From: Streptomyces cinerochromogenes
Lineage (GTDB): Bacteria > Actinomycetota > Actinomycetes > Streptomycetales > Streptomycetaceae
Direction: 5' to 3'
Assembly (NCBI RefSeq): GCF_014648635.1
Contig: NZ_BMRM01000006.1
Span: 62,001-126,000, forward strand
Length of the DNA: 64,000 bases
Under the pieces are notes generated by a model. That model made no database searches and was not told the DNA's origin. It saw only the letters and a program-made list of their open reading frames with translations. Position numbers and translations under genes: made by a program. Shown here one piece after another: positions 25,954 through 34,392 of the stretch (position 1 is the first letter of the stretch; each line of letters opens with the position of its first letter).

Positions 25954-26262
25954 ATGCTCCGCTACACGCTGATGCGCCTCGGTATCTTCGCGGGCTGCCT
26001 CGTGGTCGTCTGGGGTGCCGTCTACTCGGGCATCTTCCCGCGCGGCTTCGGCAACTCCAACGGCCTGTGGGTCCTGCTGCTCTCCCTGGTGCTCTCGGCG
26101 CCGATCAGCTGGGTGGTGCTGCGCAAGGAGCGGGACCGGGCCTCGGTGCAGATCGTGAACAAGGTGGACCGGGTGAAGGCCAACCTGGAGGCCAACCGCA
26201 GCCAGGAGGACGTGGCCGACGACCGGTCGCGCACGCAGGACGGGGCCGCCGCGTCCAGCTAG
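25954..26262 (+). CDS. DUF4229-like small membrane protein
   Basis: About 102 residues from the ATG at 25954. Two membrane helices (about residues 8-25 and 37-56, LGIFAGCLVVVWGAVYSG and LWVLLLSLVLSAPISWVVL) are followed by a charged cytoplasmic tail (LRKERDRASVQIVNKVDRV). This matches the DUF4229 pattern common in actinomycetes; function unknown. Confidence 0.8.
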   Translation: MLRYTLMRLGIFAGCLVVVWGAVYSGIFPRGFGNSNGLWVLLLSLVLSAPISWVVLRKERDRASVQIVNKVDRVKANLEANRSQEDVADDRSRTQDGAAASS

Positions 26263-26280
26263 TCCGGGCCCCGGCCCCAC

Positions 26281-26286
26281 TAGTCT
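26281..26286 (+). promoter_or_regulatory. Probable -10 element for the TetR gene
   Basis: TAGTCT fits the Streptomyces -10 consensus and ends 7 bp before the ATG at 26294, so transcription would start at or next to the start codon (leaderless mRNA). No good -35 is visible. Confidence 0.4.
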
Positions 26287-26293
26287 TGCCGTC

Positions 26294-26944
26294 ATGGGTG
26301 CGGTCAGGACCAAACGGATGCCGAGGGCGGTGCGGGAGCAGCAGATGCTCGACGCCGCCGTACGGATCTTCGGGCAGCGCGGGTACATGGCCGCCTCGAT
26401 GGACGAGATCGCCGAACTCGCGGGCGTGTCCAAGCCGTTGGTCTACCTGTACCTGAACTCGAAGGAAGACCTCTTCACCGCCTGCATCCGCCGCGAGGCC
26501 GCCGCGCTCACGGCGGCCGTGCGCGCGGCGGTCCGGCCGGGGCTGACCGCCGACCGGCAACTCTGGGACGGGCTGCGGGCGTTCTTCGCGCACACCGCCG
26601 ACCATCCCGACGGCTGGTCGGTGCTGCACCTCCAGGCCCGCACGCACGGCGAGCCCTTCGTCGCCGAGGTCGCCGCGATGCGCGCGGAGATCGTCGCGTT
26701 CGTGACCCGGCTGGTCGCGGTGGCGGCCCGGGAGGCGCACCGCGACCCCGACCTCCCCGAGCACGAGGTGGCCGGCCTCGCCGAGGCCCTGGTCGGCGCG
26801 GCGGAGTCCCTGGCGGCCTGGGCGAACGCCACACCCGGGACCACGGCCCGCCAGGCGGCGACCACGCTGATGAACTTCGCGTGGGCGGGACTGGGCAGCC
26901 TGATGCGGGGCCAGGTCTGGACACCGCCGGCCGAGCCGGCCTAG
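26294..26944 (+). CDS. TetR/AcrR-family transcriptional regulator
   Basis: About 216 residues. The HTH (RIFGQRGYMAASMDEIAELAGVSKPLVYLYLNSKEDL, from about residue 25) is a classic TetR N-terminus. The C-terminal domain is Ala-rich and helical. The neighbours on the right are a MaoC hotdog gene and an acyl-CoA ligase gene flanking a perfect palindrome, so it may be a fatty-acid-responsive repressor of the FadR kind; this link is inferred from position and from the operator-like sites at 27975-28004. Confidence 0.93.
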   Translation: MGAVRTKRMPRAVREQQMLDAAVRIFGQRGYMAASMDEIAELAGVSKPLVYLYLNSKEDLFTACIRREAAALTAAVRAAVRPGLTADRQLWDGLRAFFAHTADHPDGWSVLHLQARTHGEPFVAEVAAMRAEIVAFVTRLVAVAAREAHRDPDLPEHEVAGLAEALVGAAESLAAWANATPGTTARQAATTLMNFAWAGLGSLMRGQVWTPPAEPA

Positions 26945-26962
26945 AGGCGCGGGGCCGCGCCT
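26945..26962 (+). terminator. Hairpin directly after the TetR stop
   Basis: AGGCGCGG-GG-CCGCGCCT, 8-bp GC-rich arms starting the base after the TAG. There is no T tract, as is common for Streptomyces terminators. Works for the plus-strand gene; may also serve the convergent MaoC gene. Confidence 0.5.
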
Positions 26963-27058
26963 GACGTGCGGCTCCACCGCGTGACGCGAACACCCCCCAC
27001 GCACCCGCACTCCGCCACGGCGTTCATGTCCCCCGCACCCGGCCCCCCGCCACGGCGC

Positions 27059-27931
27059 TCACTTCCCCCGCACCTCCCCGGTCAGGTGCACCCGCCCGTC
27101 CTCGCCCCGCAGCTCGAACCGCCCGCTCCCGTCGGCCCCGTACACCACGGTCCCCGGCAGCAGCACCGGCGCCCGGAAGCGCACCCGCACCTCGGCCGCG
27201 TCGGGAGTGCCGTGGGCGGCCAGGCAGCGGGCGACCGTCCACATGCCGTGGGCGATGGCCCGGGGGAAGCCGAAGAGGCGGGCGGTGAGCGGGGACAGGT
27301 GGATCGGGTTGCGGTCGCCGGACGCGGCACCGTACCGCCGCCCCACGTCGTCGCCGAGGTTCCACTCGGCCACGACGGGCAGCCGGGCACCGGTGTCCCC
27401 GCGCGGCTCGGGTGCCGTCACCGTGCCGGTGCGGTGCCGCGCCAGATAGGTGCTCCGGGACGTCCACACCGGCTCCCCGCGTGAGCACAGTGCGGTCGCC
27501 ACCGTCGCCTCGGTGCCCCGCCGGTGCGGTGCGAGCCCTTCCACCCGGACCTCCACGTCGTACTCCCCGTCCGCGGCCGGCGCGGCGCCCCGCTCGATCT
27601 CGATCGACGTGTGGACGAGTCCGAGCAGCGGCAGCGGAAAGTCCCGGCCGCTCATCAGCCGCATGGCCAGCGGGAAGCCGAGGACGTGCGGGTAGGTGAC
27701 CGGGAGTTCGGGCGCGCCGGTCGCGAAGCCGCACACCCGCTCGTAGGCGGCCAGCTTCGCCAGGTCGACGCGCACGCCGGGAAGGACGAGCCGGGTGCGC
27801 GGGAAGCCGGCACCGGGGGCCGGACGCTTGAAGGGGGAGCGCAGGGCGCCCCGGGCGAGCAGGGGCGCCAGCGCGGGCGCGGCGTCCAGGGTGACGGTGT
27901 CCGTCGGGCTGCCGAGGTGACGGTCGGCCAT
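27059..27931 (-). CDS. MaoC/hotdog-fold dehydratase-like protein
   Basis: About 290 residues, double-hotdog length. The C-terminal half has the hydratase-2 motif YGAASGDRNPIHLSPLTARLFGFPRAIAHGMWT, with the catalytic Asp and His of R-specific enoyl-CoA hydratases; the N-terminal half is a degenerate hotdog with SYPHVLGFPL-like sequence. It probably hydrates or dehydrates acyl-thioesters. The ATG at 27931 has GGGAG six bases upstream. It is divergent from the acyl-CoA ligase gene across an operator-bearing 265-bp gap. Confidence 0.87.
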   Translation of the reverse strand: MADRHLGSPTDTVTLDAAPALAPLLARGALRSPFKRPAPGAGFPRTRLVLPGVRVDLAKLAAYERVCGFATGAPELPVTYPHVLGFPLAMRLMSGRDFPLPLLGLVHTSIEIERGAAPAADGEYDVEVRVEGLAPHRRGTEATVATALCSRGEPVWTSRSTYLARHRTGTVTAPEPRGDTGARLPVVAEWNLGDDVGRRYGAASGDRNPIHLSPLTARLFGFPRAIAHGMWTVARCLAAHGTPDAAEVRVRFRAPVLLPGTVVYGADGSGRFELRGEDGRVHLTGEVRGK

Positions 27932-27974
27932 GCGCAACTCCCGCGCGACGTGGGTTCCGGAGGGCTGACAAGTG

Positions 27975-28004
27975 CTTACTCCGGAGTAAGGTTACCGGAG
28001 GTAA
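27975..28004. promoter_or_regulatory. Twin palindromes, probable TetR-family operator
   Basis: CTTACTCC-GGAGTAAG (27975-27990) is a perfect 16-bp palindrome. Two bases on, TTACC-GGA-GGTAA (27992-28004) is a second, shorter inverted repeat with the same TTAC/GTAA ends. They lie 44 bp upstream of the MaoC ATG, in the divergent control region of two lipid genes. The length and symmetry suit a TetR dimer pair, and a TetR gene is 1 kb away. Confidence 0.65.
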
Positions 28005-28196
28005 GCCGCGACCCGCACGGCCCGCACGCAAAGTTGAACACCCGTCACATACGCCCCGAGGCTGCACATCCCCGGCCCCGGACCCTCCCCGAACCCGCAC
28101 AACCCCCTCACAGCGGAGCCGTACGATCACCTGCCTAACCAGCGGTAACCCCTCGCCGGGCTCACCGCGGGTGCACGCACGCCAGAGGAGCCGCCC

Positions 28197-30137
28197 GTGA
28201 CCACGCCGTACCCCACCCCGCCCGCCTCCTCCGGCACCCCGGTCTCCGCCACCGACTACGACGGCCGCCCGGTCCTCGTCGAGCCCGGGATACGCCGGCT
28301 CGACGGCGCGGTGCGCGAGGTGTCCGTCCCCCCGTTCGCACCCCCGGTCACCCACGGCTCCCTCGCCGACCTGCCCTACGACAACGCGGAGGCGGACCCC
28401 GACAAGGTCGTCCTCAGCCGCAGGCTCTCCGACGGCGGCTGGAAGGACGTGACGGCGGCCCGGTTCGCCGCCGAGGTGGAGGCGGTCGCCAGGGGCCTGA
28501 TCGCGGAGGGTCTGATGCCCGGGGACCGCATCGCGGTCATGGCCCGCACGACCTACGACTGGACGCTGCTCGACTTCGCCGCCTGGGCCGCCGGCCTGGT
28601 CACCGTCCCCGTCTACCCCACCTCCTCCGTCTTCCAGACCCGCTGGATCCTGCACGACTCCGGCGCGGTCGCCCTCGTCACCGAGACCGCCGCCCAGGCC
28701 GCCGCCCTCGGCCCCGAACTCGCCCACCTCCCCGACCTGCGGCACGTGTGGGTGATGGAGAAGGACCACGTGGCCCGGCTGGCGGAGGCGGGCGCACCGG
28801 TACCGGACGGGGAGGTCGGCGTACGCCGGGGCATGCTGGGCCCCGACACGCTCGCCACCCTCATCTACACCTCAGGCACCACCGGCCGCCCCAAGGGCTG
28901 CGCCCTCTCGCACGGCAACTTCTTCGCCGAGGTCGACAACGCGATCGAACTCCTCCACCCCGTCTTCAAGGCCAAGGACGACGACCTCTCGGTCCTCCTC
29001 TTCCTCCCCATGTCCCACGTCTTCGGCCGCATGGTCGCCATCGCCTGCGTCCGCGCCCGGGTCCGCCTCGGCCACGCCCCCAGCCTGGCCCCGGCCGACC
29101 TCCTCCCGGACCTGGCCGCCTTCAGACCGACCTGCCTGCTGACCATCCCCTACATGCTGGAGAAGATCTACAACTCCGCGCGGGCCAAGGCGGAGTCGGG
29201 CGGCCGGGTGGGCGCCTTCGACCGGGCGGCGGACATCGCCCGGCGCTACGGCGAGGCACTGGAGGCCCGCCAGACCGGCACCGGGAACGGCCCGAGCCGC
29301 GCCCTGAAGACCCAGCGCACCTTCTACGACCCCCTCGTCTACCGCCGCATCCGCTCCGCGATGGGAGGCCGCGTCCGCCACGTCATCTGCGGCGGCTCCC
29401 CGCTCGGCCGCAGCCTCGCCGCGTTCTACGCCGGTGCCGGCATCGAGATCTTCGAGGGCTACGGCCTCACGGAGACCACCGGCGCCTCGACGGTCACCCC
29501 GCCCCTGAAACCCCGTCTCGGCACGGTCGGCTGGCCGCTGCCCGGCACGAGGGTCCGCATCGCGGCGGACGGCGAGATCCTCCTCTCCGGCGACCACGTC
29601 CTGCGCGGCTACTGGGACCCCCGGGCCGGAGGCGTGGTCCCCGCGACCCGGGACGGCTGGCTCCCGACGGGCGACCTGGGAGAGCTGGACGACGACGGCT
29701 ACCTCACCATCACCGGCCGCAAGAAGGAACTGCTCATCACGGCGGGCGGCAAGTCGGTGGCCCCGGCCCCCCTGGAGAACTGGCTGCGCCAGCACCCCCT
29801 GATCAGCCAGGTGATGCTGGTCGGCGACGGCCGCCCCTTCGTGGCGGCCCTGATCACCCTCGACCCCCAGGGCACCACGCACTGGCGCCAGATGATCGGC
29901 AAGCACCCGGTACCGCCAGAACTCCTGGTGGGCGACGAGGAGTTGCACGCCGTCCTCCAGCGGGCCGTGGACGAGGCGAACCGCATGGTCTCCCGCCCCG
30001 AGTCCATCCGCCGCTTCGCCGTCCTGCCGGTGGACTTCACGGAGGCAGCCGGCCACCTGACCCCGTCCATGAAACTCCGCCGCGACCAGATCCTGCGGGA
30101 CTTCGCGGCGGAGGTGGAGGGGCTGTACGAGCGCTGA
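28197..30137 (+). CDS. Long-chain acyl-CoA synthetase (AMP-dependent ligase)
   Basis: About 646 residues; GTG start with AGAGGAG. ANL-family motifs: LIYTSGTTGRPKGCALSH (P-loop), FEGYGLTETTGA (A5), LPTGDLGELDDDGYLTITGRKKELLIT (A7-A8), and a C-terminal lysine in HLTPSMKLRRDQILRDF. The length and the FEGYGLTET/SGR type sequence fit long-chain fatty-acid activators (FadD15-like). It activates fatty acids to acyl-AMP and then acyl-CoA, for breakdown or lipid synthesis. Divergent to a MaoC gene with a shared operator. Confidence 0.95.
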   Translation: MTTPYPTPPASSGTPVSATDYDGRPVLVEPGIRRLDGAVREVSVPPFAPPVTHGSLADLPYDNAEADPDKVVLSRRLSDGGWKDVTAARFAAEVEAVARGLIAEGLMPGDRIAVMARTTYDWTLLDFAAWAAGLVTVPVYPTSSVFQTRWILHDSGAVALVTETAAQAAALGPELAHLPDLRHVWVMEKDHVARLAEAGAPVPDGEVGVRRGMLGPDTLATLIYTSGTTGRPKGCALSHGNFFAEVDNAIELLHPVFKAKDDDLSVLLFLPMSHVFGRMVAIACVRARVRLGHAPSLAPADLLPDLAAFRPTCLLTIPYMLEKIYNSARAKAESGGRVGAFDRAADIARRYGEALEARQTGTGNGPSRALKTQRTFYDPLVYRRIRSAMGGRVRHVICGGSPLGRSLAAFYAGAGIEIFEGYGLTETTGASTVTPPLKPRLGTVGWPLPGTRVRIAADGEILLSGDHVLRGYWDPRAGGVVPATRDGWLPTGDLGELDDDGYLTITGRKKELLITAGGKSVAPAPLENWLRQHPLISQVMLVGDGRPFVAALITLDPQGTTHWRQMIGKHPVPPELLVGDEELHAVLQRAVDEANRMVSRPESIRRFAVLPVDFTEAAGHLTPSMKLRRDQILRDFAAEVEGLYER

Positions 30138-30163
30138 GCCGAGGAAGCCGGAAGGCTCCACGG

Positions 30164-30631
30164 TCACTTGGCGGCGCCGTGAGGCTCGGCATCCGCACCT
30201 CGCCGGCCTCCGCCGAGCGCCAACTCCACCCACACCGTCTTGCCGACGTCCCGCTCCGTGACGCCCCACAGCTTCGCCAGCACCTGCACGACCACGAGAC
30301 CCCGGCCGTTCTCGTCCTCCGACCGCCCGTCCAGGAAGCGGAGGGCACGGTCACCCCGGGCGTCGCTGACCTCGATACGCAAGGTGCCCTTCTCCGGCAG
30401 CAGCCGCAGCCGCAGCTCGAAGTCCCGCCCGGGCACGCGACCGTGGGTGACGGCGTTGGCCGCGAGTTCGGCCACAACGAGCTGGGCGGTGTGGCTGAGG
30501 TCGCCGTCGTACGGATACCCCCAGGTCGCCAGGGCGGTACCGGTGAGCCGACGGGCCAGACGGGCACCACGGGGGGTGGCGCTGAGCCGTTGGACGAGTT
30601 CGGTTGTGGGGGTGGAGATTTCTACGTTCAC
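30164..30631 (-). CDS. ATP-binding protein, anti-sigma-factor-like HATPase
   Basis: About 155 residues. N box VVAELAANAVTHG, G1 box RIEVSDARGD and G2-like ENGRGLVVVQVLAKLWGV are those of the GHKL kinase-like ATPases related to SpoIIAB/RsbW. Streptomyces encodes dozens of these, often beside HTH-DUF397 gene pairs as here. It converges with the acyl-CoA ligase gene and is divergent from the HTH gene at 30739. Confidence 0.9.
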   Translation of the reverse strand: MNVEISTPTTELVQRLSATPRGARLARRLTGTALATWGYPYDGDLSHTAQLVVAELAANAVTHGRVPGRDFELRLRLLPEKGTLRIEVSDARGDRALRFLDGRSEDENGRGLVVVQVLAKLWGVTERDVGKTVWVELALGGGRRGADAEPHGAAK

Positions 30632-30738
30632 ATCACCGAGCGTGGCCGGTTCTCCCTACCCTGACCAGGGGAGACCCGGCGACTGTGCGTAGTCGTACGG
30701 GTGCGGATCGTGGGTGTACGGGTTAGTCGGAGGTTCGT

Positions 30739-31596
30739 GTGACGGAGGAGCGGAGGCCGGAGACTCCGGCGGAGGAGAACGGGGCGGCAGCGGTCTTCGT
30801 CGTCATCGGCAAGCAGCTGAAGCTGCTGCGGGAGAGGGCGGGGCTGAGCCAGCGGGAGTTCGCGGAGCTGATGGGGTACGGCCCGGATCTCATCTCGGCC
30901 ATCGAGCGAGGGGTACGGACGCCGAGGCCGGAGTTCCTGCGCCGGGCCGATGAGATCCTCCAGGCGAACGGCCTGTTCACGGCGGTCATCCCTCAGGTGG
31001 AGGAGGCGATGTCCAGGGCGCGGACGCGGCATCCTGAGTGGTATCGCAGCTATGCCGAGTTGGAAGCGGTATCCGTTGAGCTGCACTTCTACGCCAATCA
31101 GGGCGTGCCAGGTCTGTTGCAGACCGAGGACTATGCGCGGGCTGTGTTCTCCCGTCGCCGCCCCCTGCTGGATGAGGACGCCATCGAGAAGCGGGTTGCC
31201 GACCGATTGGCCCGTCAGCAGGTTCTGGAGCAGTGGCCACTACCGATGTGCAGCTACGTCCTGGAAGAGGTGGTGCTGCACCGGCCCATCGGCGGTACGA
31301 AGGTGCACAAGGAGCAGCTCCGACGGTTGCTGCGGATCGGCAGCATGCGCAACGTGGAGATTCAGGTGATGCCCTCGAAGATGGCGGAACACCCCAACAT
31401 GGACGGCCCGTTCAACCTGCTGACGCCCAACAAGCGAGCCCAGGTGGCTTACGTGGAGGTCCAGGGATACCCACGGCTGATCGCTGACCCGGAGGAAGTC
31501 CGCAAGATCGCGGACCGCTATGGGATCATGCGCGCCATGGCACTCAACCCGACGGAGTCACTGGCCATGATCGAGGAGCTGGTGGGAGAACGATGA
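30739..31596 (+). CDS. HTH regulator with DUF5753 (WhiJ-like)
   Basis: About 285 residues, GTG start after CGGAGG. XRE HTH at residues 24-80 (LKLLRERAGLSQREFAELMGYGPDLISAIERG), then the DUF5753 domain (FYANQGVPGLLQTEDYARAVF onward). This architecture is that of WhiJ, a developmental regulator whose activity is modulated by a partner DUF397 protein. The stop overlaps the DUF397 start (ATGA). Its coding DNA is slightly less GC-rich than the surroundings. Confidence 0.92.
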   Translation: MTEERRPETPAEENGAAAVFVVIGKQLKLLRERAGLSQREFAELMGYGPDLISAIERGVRTPRPEFLRRADEILQANGLFTAVIPQVEEAMSRARTRHPEWYRSYAELEAVSVELHFYANQGVPGLLQTEDYARAVFSRRRPLLDEDAIEKRVADRLARQQVLEQWPLPMCSYVLEEVVLHRPIGGTKVHKEQLRRLLRIGSMRNVEIQVMPSKMAEHPNMDGPFNLLTPNKRAQVAYVEVQGYPRLIADPEEVRKIADRYGIMRAMALNPTESLAMIEELVGER

Positions 31597-31847
31597 ACAC
31601 CAAGGAACTCGCCTGGTTCAAGTCCAGCTATAGCGGCGGTGAGGGAGGCGAGTGCCTGGAACTCGCTTACAACTGGCGCAAGTCCAGCCATAGCAGTGGC
31701 GGCGGCGGCGAATGCCTCGAAGTTGCCACCCACCCCACCGCCATCCACATCCGAGACTCCAAGCAACCCACCACCGCCCACCTCACCCTCACCCCCGAAG
31801 CCTGGTCAGCCTTCCTTCTGGGCGAGAAGGAACGCCTGCGGGGCTGA
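31593..31847 (+). CDS. DUF397 small protein with internal duplication
   Basis: About 84 residues. The DUF397 core is WRKSSHSSGGGGECLEVA (28-45) and HIRDSK (about 56-61), ending TPEAWSAFLLG. An extra copy of the first part, WFKSSYSGGEGGECLELA (8-25), precedes it, so the N-terminus is a one-and-a-half unit tandem. It is coupled to the HTH-DUF5753 gene by a 4-bp overlap. The 3' 42 bp overlap the antisense methyltransferase gene. Confidence 0.9.
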   Translation: MNTKELAWFKSSYSGGEGGECLELAYNWRKSSHSSGGGGECLEVATHPTAIHIRDSKQPTTAHLTLTPEAWSAFLLGEKERLRG

Positions 31848-32435
31848 TTCCCCCAGCGCCTCCTCGCGCTCGCGCACCGTGCTGGACCGCAGGGCGAACC
31901 CGGCTCCGGACAGCAGCTCGGCCATCTGCTCGGGGCGGCGCCGGAGGAAGTCGAGGGTGACCGGCAGACCGAACGGACGCTCCAGTCGAAGCGGCGCGTC
32001 GCCCACCTGGAAGGCGAGCAGGAGCCGCCCGCCGGGAGCCAGGACGCGGTGGAACTCGGCGAAGAGGGCGAGGAGTTCGTCCACAGGTGTGTGGATGCTG
32101 GAGTACCAGGACACGACCCCGGCCAGGGAACCGTCGGCCAGGGGAAGGTCCCGCATGGAGCCCTGCTCGAACCGCAGGCCGGGGAAGTCGCGGCGGGCGA
32201 CGGCGATCATCGACTCGGAGAGGTCCAGGCCGAAGACGGACAGCCCCAGGCCGGCCAGGTGCGCGGTGACCGCGCCCGGCCCGCAGCCGAGGTCGGCGAC
32301 CTGGCCGCCGGGGCCGACCTGTTCGGCGTACGCGGCGAGGAGGGCCCGCTCCAGGGGCCGTTCGGCGAGGGGGTCGCGGAAGTGCGCGGCGTAGTCCTCG
32401 GCGATCGTGTCGTAGAAGGCGCGGGTGTCGGTCAT
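31806..32435 (-). CDS. Class I SAM-dependent methyltransferase
   Basis: About 209 residues from the ATG at 32435. Motif I is QVADLGCGPGAVTAHLAG, strand-2 acid in FGLDLSESMI, then GSMRDLPLADGSLAGVVSWYS (motif IV area) and HRVLAPGGRLLLAF (motif VI). These are the features of Methyltransf_11/25 enzymes for small molecules. There is no clear ribosome site, so the mRNA may be leaderless. Its end overlaps the DUF397 gene on the other strand. Confidence 0.9.
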   Translation of the reverse strand: MTDTRAFYDTIAEDYAAHFRDPLAERPLERALLAAYAEQVGPGGQVADLGCGPGAVTAHLAGLGLSVFGLDLSESMIAVARRDFPGLRFEQGSMRDLPLADGSLAGVVSWYSSIHTPVDELLALFAEFHRVLAPGGRLLLAFQVGDAPLRLERPFGLPVTLDFLRRRPEQMAELLSGAGFALRSSTVREREEALGESAPQAFLLAQKEG

Positions 32436-32518
32436 GGAGGGACCGTAGCGGGAGGGACTGACACCGCCCTTTAGGCTGCTGCCCTTGGCCAAAGCATCAC
32501 CGTGGGGGGTATCGGCCG

Positions 32519-34186
32519 ATGGACCAGGCGACGGACGTCTTCCAGCCGCTTCAGGCGGAAGACCCTCCGGTGGTGGGGGGTTACCGGCTCGCGGCCCGGC
32601 TGGGCGCGGGCGGCATGGGCCGGGTGTATCTGGCGCACACGCAGGGCGGCCGGCCGGTCGCGCTGAAGGTCGTACGGCCGGAACTGGCGGACGATCCGGA
32701 CTTCCGGCGGCGGTTCCGGCGGGAGATCACGGCGGCCCGGCGGGTGAAGGGGGCCTACACCGCCGAGCTGATCGACGCCGACGCGGACGGCACACCGCCC
32801 TGGCTGGCGACGCTGTACGTGCCCGGGCCGTCGCTCGCGGAGGCCGTGGCGCGGCGGGGGCCGCTCCCGGTGGCGGCCGTGCTGTGGCTGATGGCGGGGG
32901 TGGCGGAGGCGCTCCAGGCGATCCACGCCGAGGGGATCGTGCACCGGGACCTGAAGCCGTCGAACGTGCTGCTGGCCGCCGACGGGCCCCGGGTGATCGA
33001 CTTCGGTATCGCGCTGGCCGCCGACGGGACGTCGTACACGGCCACCGGGGGGACCATCGGCACGCCGTCGTTCATGGCGCCGGAGCAGGCCGCCGGGAAC
33101 GAGGTGACGGCGGCGACGGACGTCTTCGCGCTCGGGCAGACGGCGGCGTTCGCCGCGCTCGGCCGGCCGTTGTACGGCGACGGCCCCGCCGTGAACGTGC
33201 TGTACCGGATCGTGCACTCCGAACCCGACCTGGAGCTGCTGCCCGAGCCGCTGCGGCCGCTGCTCGCCCGGTGCCTGGCCGCCGATCCGGCGGAGCGGGC
33301 CACCGCGGCGGAGGTGGTGGAGTGGTGCCGGCAGCGGCTGGGCGCGGACGCCGACGGGGGCGGGGGACCGGCCGTGTGGCGGGAGATCGCCGGGCCGGAG
33401 GCCGCGGTTCCGGCACCGGTCCCGGAGCCGACCCCGGCCTACCCGCAGCCGCTCGTCGGCTACCCGCAGCCCCCGGCCGGCTGGCCGCAGCCGACGCCCG
33501 AGGAGCGCAGGGCCCGCAGACGGCGGGCCGCGCTGATCTCGGTCGCCGGTGTGGCGGGCGGGGCGCTGCTGGTGGCGCTGCTGGCGTGGACGGTCATGGA
33601 TGCCAGGGAGCGTGCCGGGGGACGGGAGACGGCGGGCGCGGGTGCCAAGCCGTCCGCCACGGCACCGTCGGGGCGGTCCTCCTCGCCGGCGGCGTCCGCG
33701 GCGGGTTCGTCGTCGGACGACTCCTCGGGTTCGTCGTCGGGTTCGTCGTCGGACGGCTCCGGTCCGTCCGGGGACGAGGAGTCCGGGTCGGCCTCGCCCC
33801 GGGACCCGAAGCCGGAGGGGTACCCCCAGGTGTGGCTGGACGCGAAGAACTCGCTGAGCCTCAAGGACAAGGACCCCCAACGCAAGGACCGCAAGGGGGA
33901 CATCCGGTTCGACTGCCAGGACCCGAGCTGTGAGCTGAAGAGCGACAGCGTCTCGTTCGTCCAGATCATGGGCGGACACGGCACCACCCTGGACATGTGC
34001 CGTCTCATGCTCGGGAACGGCAAGTACCACCGCTGGGGGCTGGCCGCCGCGGCGGCCGGTAGCGAGATCTGCATGAAGGACGACGAGGGCAACATCGGGC
34101 TGTACGTGATCCAGACGAAGTCCACCGCGTTGCCCGACATCGCCTTCCTCACGGGCGACCTGACCGTCTGGCGCCACGCCGCCTAG
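32519..34186 (+). CDS. Serine/threonine protein kinase (PknB-type) with extracytoplasmic domain
   Basis: About 555 residues. Kinase domain at about 20-280: glycine loop LGAGGMGRVYLA, VALKVV lysine, HRDLKPSN catalytic loop, IDFGIA magnesium loop and APE equivalent FMAPEQA. Pro/Gln-rich linker, membrane helix at about 339-358 (RRAALISVAGVAGGALLVALLAW), then a Ser-rich spacer and a 120-residue external domain containing CQDPSCEL and other cysteines. It is a paralogue of the kinase at 38675. Ligand and substrates unknown. Confidence 0.95.
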   Translation: MDQATDVFQPLQAEDPPVVGGYRLAARLGAGGMGRVYLAHTQGGRPVALKVVRPELADDPDFRRRFRREITAARRVKGAYTAELIDADADGTPPWLATLYVPGPSLAEAVARRGPLPVAAVLWLMAGVAEALQAIHAEGIVHRDLKPSNVLLAADGPRVIDFGIALAADGTSYTATGGTIGTPSFMAPEQAAGNEVTAATDVFALGQTAAFAALGRPLYGDGPAVNVLYRIVHSEPDLELLPEPLRPLLARCLAADPAERATAAEVVEWCRQRLGADADGGGGPAVWREIAGPEAAVPAPVPEPTPAYPQPLVGYPQPPAGWPQPTPEERRARRRRAALISVAGVAGGALLVALLAWTVMDARERAGGRETAGAGAKPSATAPSGRSSSPAASAAGSSSDDSSGSSSGSSSDGSGPSGDEESGSASPRDPKPEGYPQVWLDAKNSLSLKDKDPQRKDRKGDIRFDCQDPSCELKSDSVSFVQIMGGHGTTLDMCRLMLGNGKYHRWGLAAAAAGSEICMKDDEGNIGLYVIQTKSTALPDIAFLTGDLTVWRHAA

Positions 34187-34392
34187 TAACGCCCGGCCGA
34201 GGCGCCCTGCGGGCAGCCGAGGAGGCAGATCCAGAGCTGGAACAGCTGTCCCCGGTGACGTACCTCCCCCAGCACCCGCCCGCTCGCTCCCAGGGGGCGG
34301 GCGCACAGGGCGCACTCCATGGCCATCTGCTGGCGGGGCCGGAGCCGGGCGACGTCGGGGAGGGACGGGGACGCCGTGTCAGGACTCTTCAT
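34183..34392 (-). CDS. Small cysteine-containing protein
   Basis: About 69 residues. A CALC pair (30-33) and a C-x4-C pair (WICLLGC) flank a central hydrophobic strand, the spacing of a small zinc ribbon. The ATG overlaps the stop codon of the membrane-protein gene at 34389 (ATGA), which supports translation. It converges on the kinase gene with a 4-bp overlap. Function unknown. Confidence 0.6.
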   Translation of the reverse strand: MKSPDTASPSLPDVARLRPRQQMAMECALCARPLGASGRVLGEVRHRGQLFQLWICLLGCPQGASAGRY

